A DNA stretch of 20,365 nt, taken from contig NW_014579475.1 in assembly GCF_000485595.1 (NCBI RefSeq), positions 12,013-32,377 on the forward strand, in the 5' to 3' direction. Source of the stretch: Priapulus caudatus. Taxonomy: Eukaryota > Priapulida > Priapulimorpha > Priapulimorphida > Priapulidae. Shown one piece after another: positions 8,258 through 16,799 of the stretch. The notes under the pieces were generated by a model. It was not told the DNA's origin, ran no database searches, and saw nothing but the letters and a program-made list of their open reading frames with translations. The position numbers were made by a program, and so were the translations under genes. Each line of letters starts with the position of its first letter. Within the stretch, counting starts at the first letter, position 1.

Positions 8258-8514
8258 GTAAGACTTGTAAGTCATGCACTGTTACAAAAGTGTTTTCTTT
8301 GTATATAGCATACTAAGTTTAAAATAATGCCAAATATATGATTTTCTCTATCTAACATGTCAGATATTTTTTTCTATTTAACATGTCTAAAAAAAGTGCA
8401 CTTCCTCAATACCATGATTAATGTATATATACTAGTAGTAGAGAGAAAATGGAGGTACATGTATATGCTCTAGTAAGCATCCATAGGAATTCAGTTAGGG
8501 GCTCTCTTTTACAG
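8258..8514 (+). other. Intron between THAP-gene exons
   Basis: GTAAGA donor and CTCTCTTTTACAG acceptor, A+T-rich. Phase 0 on both sides when the post-frameshift frame is used, which supports the gene model. Confidence 0.7.
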
Positions 8515-8634
8515 CCGAAGAAAGTGCCCATTCGAGTAAAAAAGAATTCAAGCAGAAAGGTTGGCGAGGATGATGACAGCCAACTGGAACATCTTCCAGA
8601 GGAGCCACCACAGACTAGTGCTGGCGTTTCTGTG
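8515..8634 (+). CDS. THAP-gene middle exon (basic/acidic linker)
   Basis: The exon is exactly 40 codons, phase 0 to phase 0, bounded by TTTTACAG|CCG and GTG|GTATGT. It encodes PKKVPIRVKKNSSRKV, a basic nuclear-localisation-like stretch, and then an acidic run GEDDDSQLEHLPEEPPQTS. Low-complexity linkers of this kind commonly separate the THAP domain from the C-terminal part. No conserved domain is visible. Its assignment to the same gene rests on phase, strand and spacing. Confidence 0.6.
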
Positions 8635-8864
8635 GTATGTTACTATTTTAAAAACCTGTTATTATTTAGTACATCATTATATTTATTCTCATACCCTGGG
8701 TAGTGGTACTGAAGATCTTTGTGTCTGACACATCTGCATATGACTGGCGTAATTTGTTTATAGTGAAGGACACATAGGTGTACATGATGCGGTTTGGCTA
8801 TTTTGTCATACAATCACAAATATCTGTTGATAAAAATTTGACAAATTTCTTACTTTATGTACAG

Positions 8865-8933
8865 GATCACAGTTACAGCACTGACAGTCCTTCCAATTGG
8901 CACAGTTTTATTTTTAAGTTTAGACAAACATAA
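8865..8933 (+). CDS. THAP-gene putative last exon (DHSYS motif)
   Basis: The acceptor TTTATGTACAG precedes a phase-0 exon opening Asp-His-Ser-Tyr-Ser, then TDSPSNWHSF and a stop at 8931-8933. In many THAP proteins an Asp-His-x-Tyr-x motif begins a coiled-coil segment after the linker. Here the expected heptad region is missing, because the frame ends within 22 codons. AATAAA at 8970-8975 could serve as the poly(A) signal. Either this is a truncated isoform or gene, or a second error lies here; an undetermined base (8940) is close by. Confidence 0.5.
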   Translation, partial: DHSYSTDSPSNWHSFIFKFRQT

Positions 8934-8969
8934 TTCATTNATGGCTGCACAGGATGGCATTCTCTAACA

Positions 8970-8975
8970 AATAAA
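8970..8975 (+). terminator. Possible poly(A) signal of the THAP gene
   Basis: The canonical AATAAA hexamer lies 37 bp after the putative stop. A GT-rich downstream element is not obvious. Confidence 0.35.
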
Positions 8976-9144
8976 TCTAAAATGTTTTTAGCGTCTCGAG
9001 AGAGTTGCTTATAATTATTGCTAGCAGACGTTCGCAGCTAGATCGGATCCCTTCTTTTACGAGCGGAAAGATGGCGGACGTTTAGCGTCACTGACACGTA
9101 GCCAATACCCTATCCAGATTATATTATAGAGATCAGTGAGTTTG

Positions 9145-9281
9145 ATTGAGCCTATGAGCGAGAGCGCCATCTGTCGTGGAGTTTGGTGGCAGTGGTAGAA
9201 TTGAGCCAGAGCGAGAGCGCCATCTGTCGTGGAGTTTGTAATTGAGCCAGAGCGAGAGCGCCATCTGTCGTGGAGTTTGTA
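9145..9281 (+). repeat. 41-bp tandem repeat with GCGCCATCTGTCG core
   Basis: Copies lie at 9145-9185, 9200-9240 and 9241-9281; the last two are exactly adjacent and almost identical. Each has ATTGAGCC, GAGCGAGAGCGCCATCTGTC and GTGGAGTTTG. The same unit occurs once at 7376-7415 on the other side of the THAP gene, and the core recurs at 11672-11684. On the minus strand the core reads AGATGGCGC, close to the insect CTCF core AGGTGGCGC. The bases between 8976 and 9144 show nothing else. Confidence 0.85.
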
Positions 9282-9344
9282 AGAAACCAAAACACTATAT
9301 GACACGTGACCACTATTAAATCACTACCGGTTCATTACCATGCG

Positions 9345-9706
9345 GTACGTGCACGCATGCACGCACGTGTACGTGCACACACACGCACGCACGCACGCAC
9401 GCACGCACGTGTACGTGCACACGCACGCACGCACGCACACACGTGTACGTGCACACGCACACAAGCACGCATGCACGCACGTGTACGTGCACACGCACGC
9501 ACGCACGCACGCACGTACGCACGCACGCACGCACGTGTGCGTGCACACGCACGCACGCACGTATACGTGCTCACGTACGCACGCACGTGTACTTCCACAC
9601 GCGCGCACACACGCTCGTATACGTGCACACGCACGCACGCACGCACGTACGCACGCCCACACGTGTACGTGCACACGCACGCACGCACGCACGCACGTGT
9701 ACGTGC
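9345..9706. repeat. GCAC/GTGTACGTGC alternating array
   Basis: Irregular units of (GCAC)n are punctuated by CACGTGTACGTGCACACG. About 360 bp are nearly strictly alternating purine-pyrimidine, favourable for Z-DNA. At least eight CACGTG E-boxes are included. Open frames on both strands (His-Ala-Arg-Thr or Cys-Val-Arg-Ala repeats) are produced by the repeat. Confidence 0.9.
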
Positions 9707-10696
9707 CTTGGAGATTGTATTGCAGCCTTGCACGCCATCAAGTGTTGAAATCCGGAAGCCTTTTCATTTATTCCATTCACAGTTGCGTTCGTTCAATTCA
9801 CAGTACTGCGCAGATGCTATAGCGAATATTTCATTTTACTCTTTGTGTTTTCCGTTTATGGAAGTATTGTTTTCAATTCAAAACGCATTGTTTCTATTCA
9901 GACTTGCATTACTTATATTCCTGTTTGTGTTTTCTATTTATGGAAGTATTGTTTCTATTCAAAGTTATATTAATTCTATATCCCATTTTAGTTTTGAAAG
10001 GAATGGCTTGCCATACCTTACTCCCCTCTCGCGGATAGTATAAATTAAGGACTTTCAAGGACAAAGGACAAAATTCAAGGACTTTCAAGGGCTGTGGGAC
10101 CCTGTATATCGTATGCACGGGTGGTTGCGTACGACAAGCAAGGTGGTAGACGGGGAAGCATGGTGGTGGTGGAAGGTACTACACTAGCAGACACCGCTCC
10201 GCTACGACCTGCATAGAACAAAATGCCTCGGCAACAACGTTTTTCACAAGGAATAAATATCGAATTTATTACAGATTCAATTACACGTAAGTAATTTCAA
10301 ATATCGACCCCAGTGTGTAAGAAAAGAGTGACGTACCACGGCACAGATAGACACCAATAATTAGCCCTCTGACGAAGGAAAGCTTCTACCGTACTGTTCG
10401 CCCGATGCGACACGGGTAAAGCAGACGACAATTGTGTATACCACGTGATCCATGTGTCAATGATAGCAAAAACAGACGCCATTGCTACACCGCAGTCAAC
10501 GTATCCATACAGCAAGAGAAGGGGCGTAGATGGATGGATAATAATACTGTCTAATACATCATCAAGATTATATCCATGTCTACGATCGGACGAAGCTTCG
10601 CGTGAACGTCACACCAGGGTGCGCGCACGTTCGTGGCAACAGCGTACTGTTTATATGGAGTTTACTACATAAGGGATATTCTAAGGCGGCAGTGAC
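9707..10696. other. Non-coding, with small duplications
   Basis: A 40-bp block beginning TTTGTGTTTTC and containing TTTATGGAAGTATTGTTT is present at 9842-9882 and 9924-9963. At 10042-10060 and 10071-10090 AAGGACTTTCAAGG is duplicated, followed by a palindromic CTGTGGGACCCTG-like stretch. The rest has no gene I can support. Confidence 0.5.
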
Positions 10697-10742
10697 ACCA
10701 CTGGCGTAGATATCATCCTAAATATCTACGCCTATGAGTGGT
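10697..10742. repeat. Hairpin with an 11-bp perfect stem
   Basis: GGCGTAGATAT (10703-10713) and ATATCTACGCC (10722-10732) enclose an 8-nt loop. ACCACT outside on the left pairs with AGTGGT on the right after a short bulge. It could be a hairpin RNA or a MITE remnant. Confidence 0.6.
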
Positions 10743-12180
10743 ATTATCGCACTGATGTTTATGCACCCTGGTGGGGCATTTGACGAGGGGATTATTACCG
10801 AGACTTGGAGAACATTACAGCTATATTATGAAATGGGTGCACACGCAAAGCAGTCGTTCTCTTGATGGACGGATACTGAGTTGATATTGCTAAGCAATCG
10901 GTTGGATACATTCTCACTCGCGTACGTATAGTCTTGAATATTTTGAGTACATATAGAGCGGTACAACCCACATATATATTATACATATATATTATTATAT
11001 ATATATATAGGTGTATCACTGTATGTAGTACGAGGGTGTGAATAATAGATACATGCTTACAGGCGCAAGACCGCAATAACACTAGTACCTAGAATTACAT
11101 AAAGATCGATAATAAATTACGAAATAACTTATATGTGTAGGTAATTACACGCAGTGCTTTCATTTATAAAAATACACTCTTGTAGTGAAGCACGCTTGCT
11201 TCGGGGGTGCTACGACGTGCACATCAAGGGGGCAAGCTGCGTCAGCGAGACCTCCCGTGCTTGCAGGGTATAGGGTTCGAGTCTATCTCAGTGAGACACC
11301 CCACCCTCTAACAAACAAGCTCTGCTGACACTAGATAGCAGATTTCGTCTCTCGGGCACTTACATTTCTTCTTATTCTTCTTCTTCCTCTTAGCAGGCCC
11401 CGGCCTAATTCAACCGCTAAACACGTTTTCATTCTTACCCCGTCCCCGCCTATTCTACCCGACAACAACAATGCCTCGCCCAGTTATCCTACTCCAGTTT
11501 CTTTTTCTTAAGAAATGGACTAGGCAAGTAGAATCCGTCAATCAAAACGCACAAATACCTCTGTAGTATGCGGTATAAAAAAATCAGGCCGCGAGCGCGT
11601 TGCTCCATGCCTACACTGGCACACATCGTTGCTTTTTTTTCTAAAAAAAATGGCCCGTGAGTTACACTAGCGCCATCTATCGTCACCGAAACGCGAAATC
11701 ATATACGTACTTATAACAAATAAAACAAACGCGACAATAAGCGGGGCACGACGTTGTCAAGTCGCCGCCATAAAAGGTGCATACTGCGACAGAGGCGGGA
11801 GCAGTTTATAACTGCGTCCCTTCCACATGCCCACCAGAAACATTCCCCACTAGGTGGTATTGCGCCTAGGTCAATGCTGAGCCGCAGTTCGGGGAGGCAT
11901 ACACGTTGAATAAAATAAAAGATAAATGGTGAAAAGCGCGCGTGCACCGCACATTTCTGGTATTACGAAATACATCTAGCATAGCGTTATGAACATAGAT
12001 TCATTTGCCACGGTCTGTGTCCACGAGACCGTGACGTCACACAAACACGCAAACACGCAGACGCGACAGTTGACAACAACAATCGCAACAACAAAACCAC
12101 GAACATGACTACACCATTTGACGCGCACTGGCTATCTTCACGGCCCAAGCGTGGGACTAGAGAGACGGGTAGCAAGAGAC
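10743..12180. other. Long non-coding interval
   Basis: A TA-rich patch (10971-11010) is present. A pol III B-box-like GGGTTCGAGTCT (11273-11284) follows a weak A-box-like GTCAGCGAGAC, perhaps a decayed tRNA-derived SINE. A GCGCCATCTATCG core lies at 11672-11684, and TGACGTCA near 12032. The frame at 11711-11947 (minus) has no recognisable domain. Confidence 0.4.
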
Positions 12181-12183
12181 TAT

Positions 12184-12213
12184 ATGTGTGTGTGCGTGTG
12201 CGTGTGCGTGCGC

Positions 12214-12248
<35 letters not shown>

Positions 12249-12453
12249 AGGAAGAGAGAGATGAGGACGGGATTGAGACTGTAAGGGTATAGGGAGAGAG
12301 AAAGAAAAGTTGAACAAGACATGTGAGAGCGAGGGGTATGGAGAGGGTAGAGTGAGGTGGAACAGATAGAGGAAGAGAAATAGCTTATGAGAGAGAGGGA
12401 GAGGGAGATGGATATTAGAAAGAGAGAGAGAGGGGGTAGAGAGAGAAAAAGCG

Positions 12454-12492
<39 letters not shown>

Positions 12493-12526
12493 AGAGGGAT
12501 ATTAGAAAGAGAGAGAGAGAGATAGG

Positions 12527-12569
<43 letters not shown>

Positions 12570-12597
12570 GGGGGGGGGTAAAGAGAGAAGGGGGTGA
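12184..12597. repeat. GTGC then long GA-rich satellite
   Basis: A short GT/GC segment (12184-12226) leads into about 370 bp of GA repeats. These are interrupted by GGGGGATAG, GGATATTAG and AAAGCGTATGA spacers in a loose higher-order pattern. The purine strand is plus. Mirror-symmetric GA runs can form triplex H-DNA. The minus frames (poly Ser-Leu) are artefacts. Confidence 0.95.
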
Positions 12598-12780
12598 GGA
12601 AAACATACTGGGAATCCATCACAAAGGACTAGCGATAACAAAAAACAGGGCAAAATTACAGTCAAGGATCAGATTGTGGTTTCAGAGGGAAAGCGGTGTG
12701 TGCGTTTGCATCAGCGTAGCCACACATAAGTGCAGCAGACGGGAGCACAATAGCAGTGGCGAAGGCACGAACGACGGATA

Positions 12781-12813
12781 ACAACAACAACGGTGACGAC
12801 GACGGCGACAACG

Positions 12814-12846
<33 letters not shown>
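12781..12846. repeat. CAA/GAC trinucleotide repeat
   Basis: (ACA)n is interrupted by GACGACGACGGCGAC. On the minus strand it gives Met-Lys-Met and poly-Leu, which imitates a signal peptide (12662-12853) but has no mature domain. Confidence 0.9.
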
Positions 12847-13023
12847 TCTTCAACTGAACGCAAATAACTATCTAATTTCACGAGTAGGATTCTTAACCCC
12901 CTCCCCCCTCCCCCCGAAACGCTCGACCATACGTGAAGCTGCCTGCAGCTTAACTCTAAGCAGACAACCAGACGATAACTATGTATGAAGGCGCTTCATT
13001 GGTGGGATGCCACGCCCCCAATT

Positions 13024-13060
13024 TGACCTCTTGGCCGCTGGACCTTTTGACCTTTGACCG
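13024..13060 (-). promoter_or_regulatory. Nuclear-receptor DR1-like half-site cluster
   Basis: On the minus strand CGGTCAAAGGTCA (13048-13060) matches the direct-repeat-1 element of RXR/HNF4/COUP-type receptors at 12 of 13 positions. Two more half-sites, AGGTCC (13040-13045) and AGGTCA (13024-13029), lie next to it. No gene start is visible nearby, so the role is uncertain. Confidence 0.35.
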
Positions 13061-13102
13061 TATAGATAACGTGATGGCAACAATGCACCGGTATGTATAT
13101 GA

Positions 13103-13148
13103 GGGGTGAATAATCACAGATCACAGATCATCTGTCATTATTCACCCC
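13103..13148. repeat. 18-bp hairpin with a third partial copy
   Basis: GGGGTGAATAATCACAGA (13103-13120) pairs with 13131-13148 at 17 of 18 positions over a 10-nt loop. A further ATCTGTCATTATTTTCCCC follows at about 13167, a degenerate direct copy of the right arm. A TA microsatellite with two blocks follows (about 13187-13240). Confidence 0.75.
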
Positions 13149-13207
13149 CCCCCCCTGATTCATCAATCTGTCATTATTTTCCCCTGATATATATATATAT
13201 ATATCAA

Positions 13208-13238
<31 letters not shown>

Positions 13239-13240
13239 GT

Positions 13241-14081
13241 ACATATCCAAAGAGGTGACACTGCGGTTAACACAAGAAGCGCCGTCCACTCGTATATAAT
13301 CCACCTCGTGTGACGTCACCACAATTGGCAACGTGAGACTCAAACTCAACTCAGACTCTAGACTCAGAATCGGTCTGCTCTAACTTTCTACGTTACAAAA
13401 CTTTAACGGCGACGTTAAACTTGTCTGGCGGAGAATAAAAACAGAAACATCTATAGCACGCAAGTACGTCAAACACACGCAATCAACACGACGCGGATAT
13501 GTGCTGACAACCCTTGATACAAAGGGAAATGTATACGGAAGGCATTGGCACTTATTAAACACACTCGTTCCACAAAAATAATCTTCGACCTGCGTATAAA
13601 TTGCATTCGGATTAGGGAACGCAGTTCCCCTCGGTTACAGAAACCATCGCTCCGAACAAAAGATATGCATCCAAAGTAGCTCTACCCTTACAGCCCAGTG
13701 TTTCTGCCAGGTGGCGAAGCGAAGGCGAATAATTGTAGACCTACATCCCAAGGTGTCCCCACATCCACGTCAAAGTGTGAGACATTGCGGCGGTAGATGT
13801 CGCCACGGTCGCTCTCGTGCTTGCACATGTATGTACCACACACGTATGTCGAAAGATGATGTGCGCGTGCGCGACGCCCGTAAGTGCCCGTGCCCGTGAG
13901 GAGAGCGCGTTCCTATGTCGCAGACAGAGTAGAGGAGGATAGGAAGAGGAATTCAAAGCCGCAGGCCTTGAAAAAAAACTTTAAACCTTAGGCCCGCACC
14001 CATCGCCGTGACATTCACTAACGCAGAAATAGCCGTCCGCCCCCACGTGGCACCACATCATCAAGGCAAAATAGCGAACCA
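13241..14081. other. Non-coding interval
   Basis: One TGACGTCA lies near 13312. No frame in this stretch carries a domain, and I see no RNA gene. Confidence 0.4.
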
Positions 14082-14130
14082 ACTCTCTCTCTCTCTCTGT
14101 CTCTCTCTCTTTCTCTCTCTCTCTCTTTCA
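14082..14130. repeat. CT microsatellite
   Basis: CT repeats with two single-base interruptions. A short CGCGCG / CGCTCGCT tract follows at about 14195-14212. Confidence 0.85.
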
Positions 14131-14423
14131 CACGCACGAGACACGTTGAAACGGGGAAAGACAACACCAATGACGAACGACTCCCACGCGCGCGCGCGCT
14201 CGCTCGCTCGCAAACTCATCGAGTCCGTTACAACAACTAGACTATTATCGACATCATAGTACATAATCGTGTTTACCAGACAGAGGCTTGTAATTGCATT
14301 GAGTGCATGTTGAAAGCTCGTGTGCCCTGCGTAATTGTACAATATCGAGAGAGAGGAGGGCACCCACGCGAAGCGAACAGCTTGCAATAACTGGCGTTGG
14401 CAATACCATTGCAATAACATATC

Positions 14424-14553
14424 CGTGTGTGCGTGCGTGCGTGCGAGCGAGCGAGCGAGCGTGTGTGCGTGCGTGCGTGTGTGCGTGCGTGCGTGCGTTA
14501 TTGGAACGGCATTGCCCGCCATACAGTATATATATATACATACATACATACAT
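14424..14553. repeat. GTGC/GAGC tetranucleotide and TA/CATA repeats
   Basis: GTGCGTGC changes to GAGCGAGC and back to GTGCGTGC (14424-14498). This is followed, after unique sequence, by TATATATA and four CATA units (14526-14553). Confidence 0.85.
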
Positions 14554-14820
14554 GCATATGGTGATATACGGGGAAGGAACAACGGCACGGAATCACGGGG
14601 ATGAAAGGAATAGCATACTAGTTCATTCTCCGGTGTACGGTACAACAAGGTGTGGTTAGGGCACCGATCACCCCTAAACCCTGCTCCCCCGACCACGTAT
14701 GATGTACGCTCAGAAAACATGCCCAGCTACTGTCTCCCTCCCCACCCCATCGAAACCACCCATGTGCCCTCATCGCTCGCGTATTTTACCGAGCGCACAT
14801 GATATAGGACTAGAGAGCTA

Positions 14821-15025
14821 GGGCCTGTTGTCAAAAACAAAACTTAAGTCTAAACTGCAAGTGTTAACATGAACATTTCCTCATAGACCGTCGTCGACAG
14901 AAACGTGGTCAAGTTACGAGTTTCTCATACGCAGTGTATAGAGGTCCGATCTACGAGAGAAAAACATGTTAATTTAAATGTTAAGACCAATGTTAAACGT
15001 AATTTTGCTTCTGACAACGAGCCCC
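14821..15025 (+). mobile_element. MITE-like element, copy B
   Basis: It is 205 bp. The left end GGGCCTGTTGTCAAAAACAA and the right end, read on the other strand as GGGGCTCGTTGTCAGAAGCA, form terminal inverted repeats of about 25 bp. It matches the reverse complement of 2936-3107 in order and content. It is non-coding. It sits about 170 bp past the SH2B stop codon, so it may lie in or just beyond that gene's 3' UTR. Confidence 0.75.
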
Positions 15026-15064
15026 TGATAAATACACAGACAGTACAATAGATATTAAAAAGGG

Positions 15065-15198
15065 TTGTCCCACCCCACCTTTTCCCCCATTCTGACTCCC
15101 TCTCCCCCTGCCCCAACCCACCCTCCCCCTGCCTCACCCCACCCTCCCCCTGCCCCACCCCCACACTATTCCGCTGGCCCCACCCCCCGCCCGCATGC
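15065..15198 (-). other. SH2B 3' UTR start with G-quadruplex-prone minisatellite
   Basis: The plus strand is repeated CCCCACCCTCCCCCTGCC. The SH2B sense strand is therefore runs of GGGG, GGGGG, GGG and GGGG separated by one to five bases. The tract begins within about 15 nt of the stop codon. No AATAAA was found on the minus strand before the MITE, so the 3' end is undefined. Confidence 0.6.
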
Positions 15199-15588
15199 TC
15201 AGACAAACGAGTACATATTCTCCACAGCGCGGCTGCCGCCCTGGTGGTTGTTCTGGTTCGTGTTTCCGTTCGCCACGCCCGCCTCGCCACTGACCGCCTC
15301 CGACGATGATAGCTGCTGCGTGCTGCCGTGCAGCGGCGCGCCCGCCGCCGTCGTGGCGCTGTCGTTGCTGGCGGCGCCGACCGACACGACGCGGCGGCGG
15401 CGACGCGGCTGCGGCGATGGCGGCGCCTGCGATGCGATCACGTAGTCGGTGAGCGTGACGTCAGAGCTGCCGCCAGACTCGAGCGGGATCGGGTGTGTGC
15501 GGAAGTGCTCCAGCATGTCAAACACAGTCTGGAACCACAGGTGCTGCACCCTGCACTGGCCGTCGGTGTTGATCGTCATGCGCAGGTG
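15199..15588 (-). CDS. SH2B: SH2B adaptor, last coding exon (C-terminal half of SH2, tail)
   Basis: The acceptor is CCTCTTGCAG before 15588, phase 0. The exon encodes [20 protein letters not shown], then [20 protein letters not shown] and DVTLTDYV. These are the second half of an SH2 domain, nearly word for word as in SH2B1/SH2B2. A variable tail follows with a basic patch (Pro-Gln-Pro-Arg5) and Ser/Gly/Asn-rich sequence. The end is [10 protein letters not shown] and a stop at 15199-15201. The family ends in Asn-x-Tyr-Ser-Phe; in APS (SH2B2) the tyrosine is phosphorylated and docks Cbl. SH2B proteins are cytoplasmic adaptors for JAK2, insulin-receptor and Trk kinases. The 129 coding codons are intact. 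A single invertebrate orthologue (Drosophila Lnk type) would be expected. Confidence 0.93.
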   Translation of the reverse strand, partial: HLRMTINTDGQCRVQHLWFQTVFDMLEHFRTHPIPLESGGSSDVTLTDYVIASQAPPSPQPRRRRRVVSVGAASNDSATTAAGAPLHGSTQQLSSSEAVSGEAGVANGNTNQNNHQGGSRAVENMYSFV

Positions 15589-15598
15589 CTGCAAGAGG

Positions 15599-15940
15599 CA
15601 ACAAGAGAACGTTCAGTTCAAAGCGACAAGAGAACGTTCAGTTAATGGTGATAATAGAATGTCAGTGTTAGGCGACAAGAGAACGTCAGTGTAAAGCGAC
15701 AAGAGAACGTCAGTGTAAAGCGACAAGAGAACGTTAGTGTAAAGCGACAAGTGAACGTCAGTGTAAAGCGACAAGAGAACGTCAGTTCAAAGTGACAAGA
15801 GAACGTTCGGTGCAAAATGACAAGAGAACATCACTGCAAAGTGATAAGAGAACGTCAGTGTTAAGCGACAAGAGAACGTCAGTGTAAAGCGACAAGAGAA
15901 CGTCATTGGGAAGTGACAAGAGAACAGTATCAGTGAAACG
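15599..15940 (-). repeat. 24-bp minisatellite inside the SH2B intron
   Basis: About 14 copies of CGACAAGAGAACGTCAGTGT-AAAG. Sense-strand units read CTTTACACTGACGTTCTCTT plus GTCG. The copy nearest the exon grades into the real polypyrimidine tract and acceptor (GTTCTCTTGTTGCCTCTTGCAG, in two parts around 15589-15611). On the minus strand the 24-bp unit gives an open Asp-Val-Leu-Leu-Ser-Leu-Tyr-Thr repeat, which is a chance consequence of its length. Confidence 0.92.
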
Positions 15941-16076
15941 AACATGGCAATAGGAAAGCAACAAGAAAAAGTCGTGGGCAGCGAGAGCGACAAGATAAAA
16001 TCCACGCTCTGAGAGCGGAGAGGCACGAAACCCTCTCCCCTTCTCCCCCCTCCCCCAGCACGTGCGCGAAACTCAC

Positions 16077-16282
16077 CTTCGCACGAGCCTGAAAGTTGAA
16101 CGTCAACACGTACTCCCCCTTACGCGTCTCGCTCTGTCGCACGAGGAATGTACCGTGCCCGCTGGTGCCACCTATGAGCACGAGCTGCGTGGCGTCGACG
16201 CGCGACAGCGTGCCGTGGAACCACGGGTAGTCATACAGCATCAGCTCTGAGAAGCCTTCTGTCTGCGAATGCCGGAGGGCAT
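16077..16282 (-). CDS. SH2B: SH2B adaptor, penultimate exon (N-terminal half of SH2)
   Basis: The acceptor GTGTTTCAG lies before 16282 and the perfect donor AAG|GTGAGT after 16077. There are 206 nt: two bases completing a codon and 68 codons. The exon encodes [20 protein letters not shown], then [20 protein letters not shown], then [20 protein letters not shown] and ARAK. The Trp-Phe-His-Gly start and FLVRQS are SH2 hallmarks, with the Arg being the phosphotyrosine-binding residue. [13 protein letters not shown] is specific to SH2B members. Joined in phase to the last exon it gives a complete SH2 domain. Upstream PH and dimerisation exons are not found up to 20365, so a long intron is inferred. 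Confidence 0.93.
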
Positions 16283-16322
16283 CTGAAACACGAACCGGGA
16301 GAGACGTCGTTACATTTTTGTT

Positions 16323-16391
16323 AATGATGGTGATGATGCTGATGATGATGATGATGATGATGATGATGCTGCTGCTGATGATGATGATGAT

Positions 16392-16422
<31 letters not shown>

Positions 16423-16475
16423 CTGCTGCTGCTGATGATGATGATGATCGAAATGATGATGATGATGATGATGAT
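16323..16475. repeat. ATG/CTG triplet repeat upstream of the SH2 exon acceptor
   Basis: Blocks of GAT repeats alternate with blocks of three or four GCT units. In the SH2B sense direction this is CATCAT and CAGCAG, about 40-190 nt before the acceptor at 16283. It carries many AG dinucleotides upstream of the branch-point zone. The long Ser, Ile or Met frames are artefacts. Confidence 0.9.
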
Positions 16476-16799
16476 AACAATAATAATTGTAATAACAACA
16501 ACGTCAACAGAAATATATAACAACATAGGCAATTACATTTTTTGCGAATAATAATAAAAAATAATAATAATAATAAGATGACGATGATGATATGATGAAT
16601 AAAAGCAGAATTGCTAAGAACAACGGTACATAATTCTAGATATCACTTCTACAGCTTGCTATATTTTCCCACGTCTACACGCGGACGGAACTCCCGCCGC
16701 GTCACACAGATGGCGCCACCAACTCCTACGCAGCACACCACGCACAGGTACGATTCTCTCTCACTAGGTGGCGGGATTAGCTCGGCAGCCAAACCCACT
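16476..16799. other. Non-coding, A+T-rich, presumed SH2B intron
   Basis: An AATAAT run lies at about 16544-16600. AGATGGCGCCACC at about 16708 again contains the AGATGGCGC core. No exon was seen. Confidence 0.45.

Noticed and set aside
9306-10043. A 245-codon plus frame beginning with His-Ala-Arg-Thr repeats
   Set aside because: The first half is the GCAC array. The second half is Phe/Ser/Ile-rich translation of a duplicated T-rich sequence with no domain.
11219-11320. tRNA gene suggested by GGGTTCGAGTCT
   Set aside because: The T stem does not pair well, no acceptor stem or anticodon arm can be drawn, and the A box is weak. At most it is a decayed SINE head.
12662-12853. Poly-Leu frame resembling a secreted peptide with signal sequence
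   Set aside because: The Leu run comes from the CAA triplet repeat, and the rest has no motif or cleavage context.
15599-15940. CRISPR-like regular repeats
   Set aside because: Units are adjacent with no unique spacers, and the context is a eukaryotic intron.
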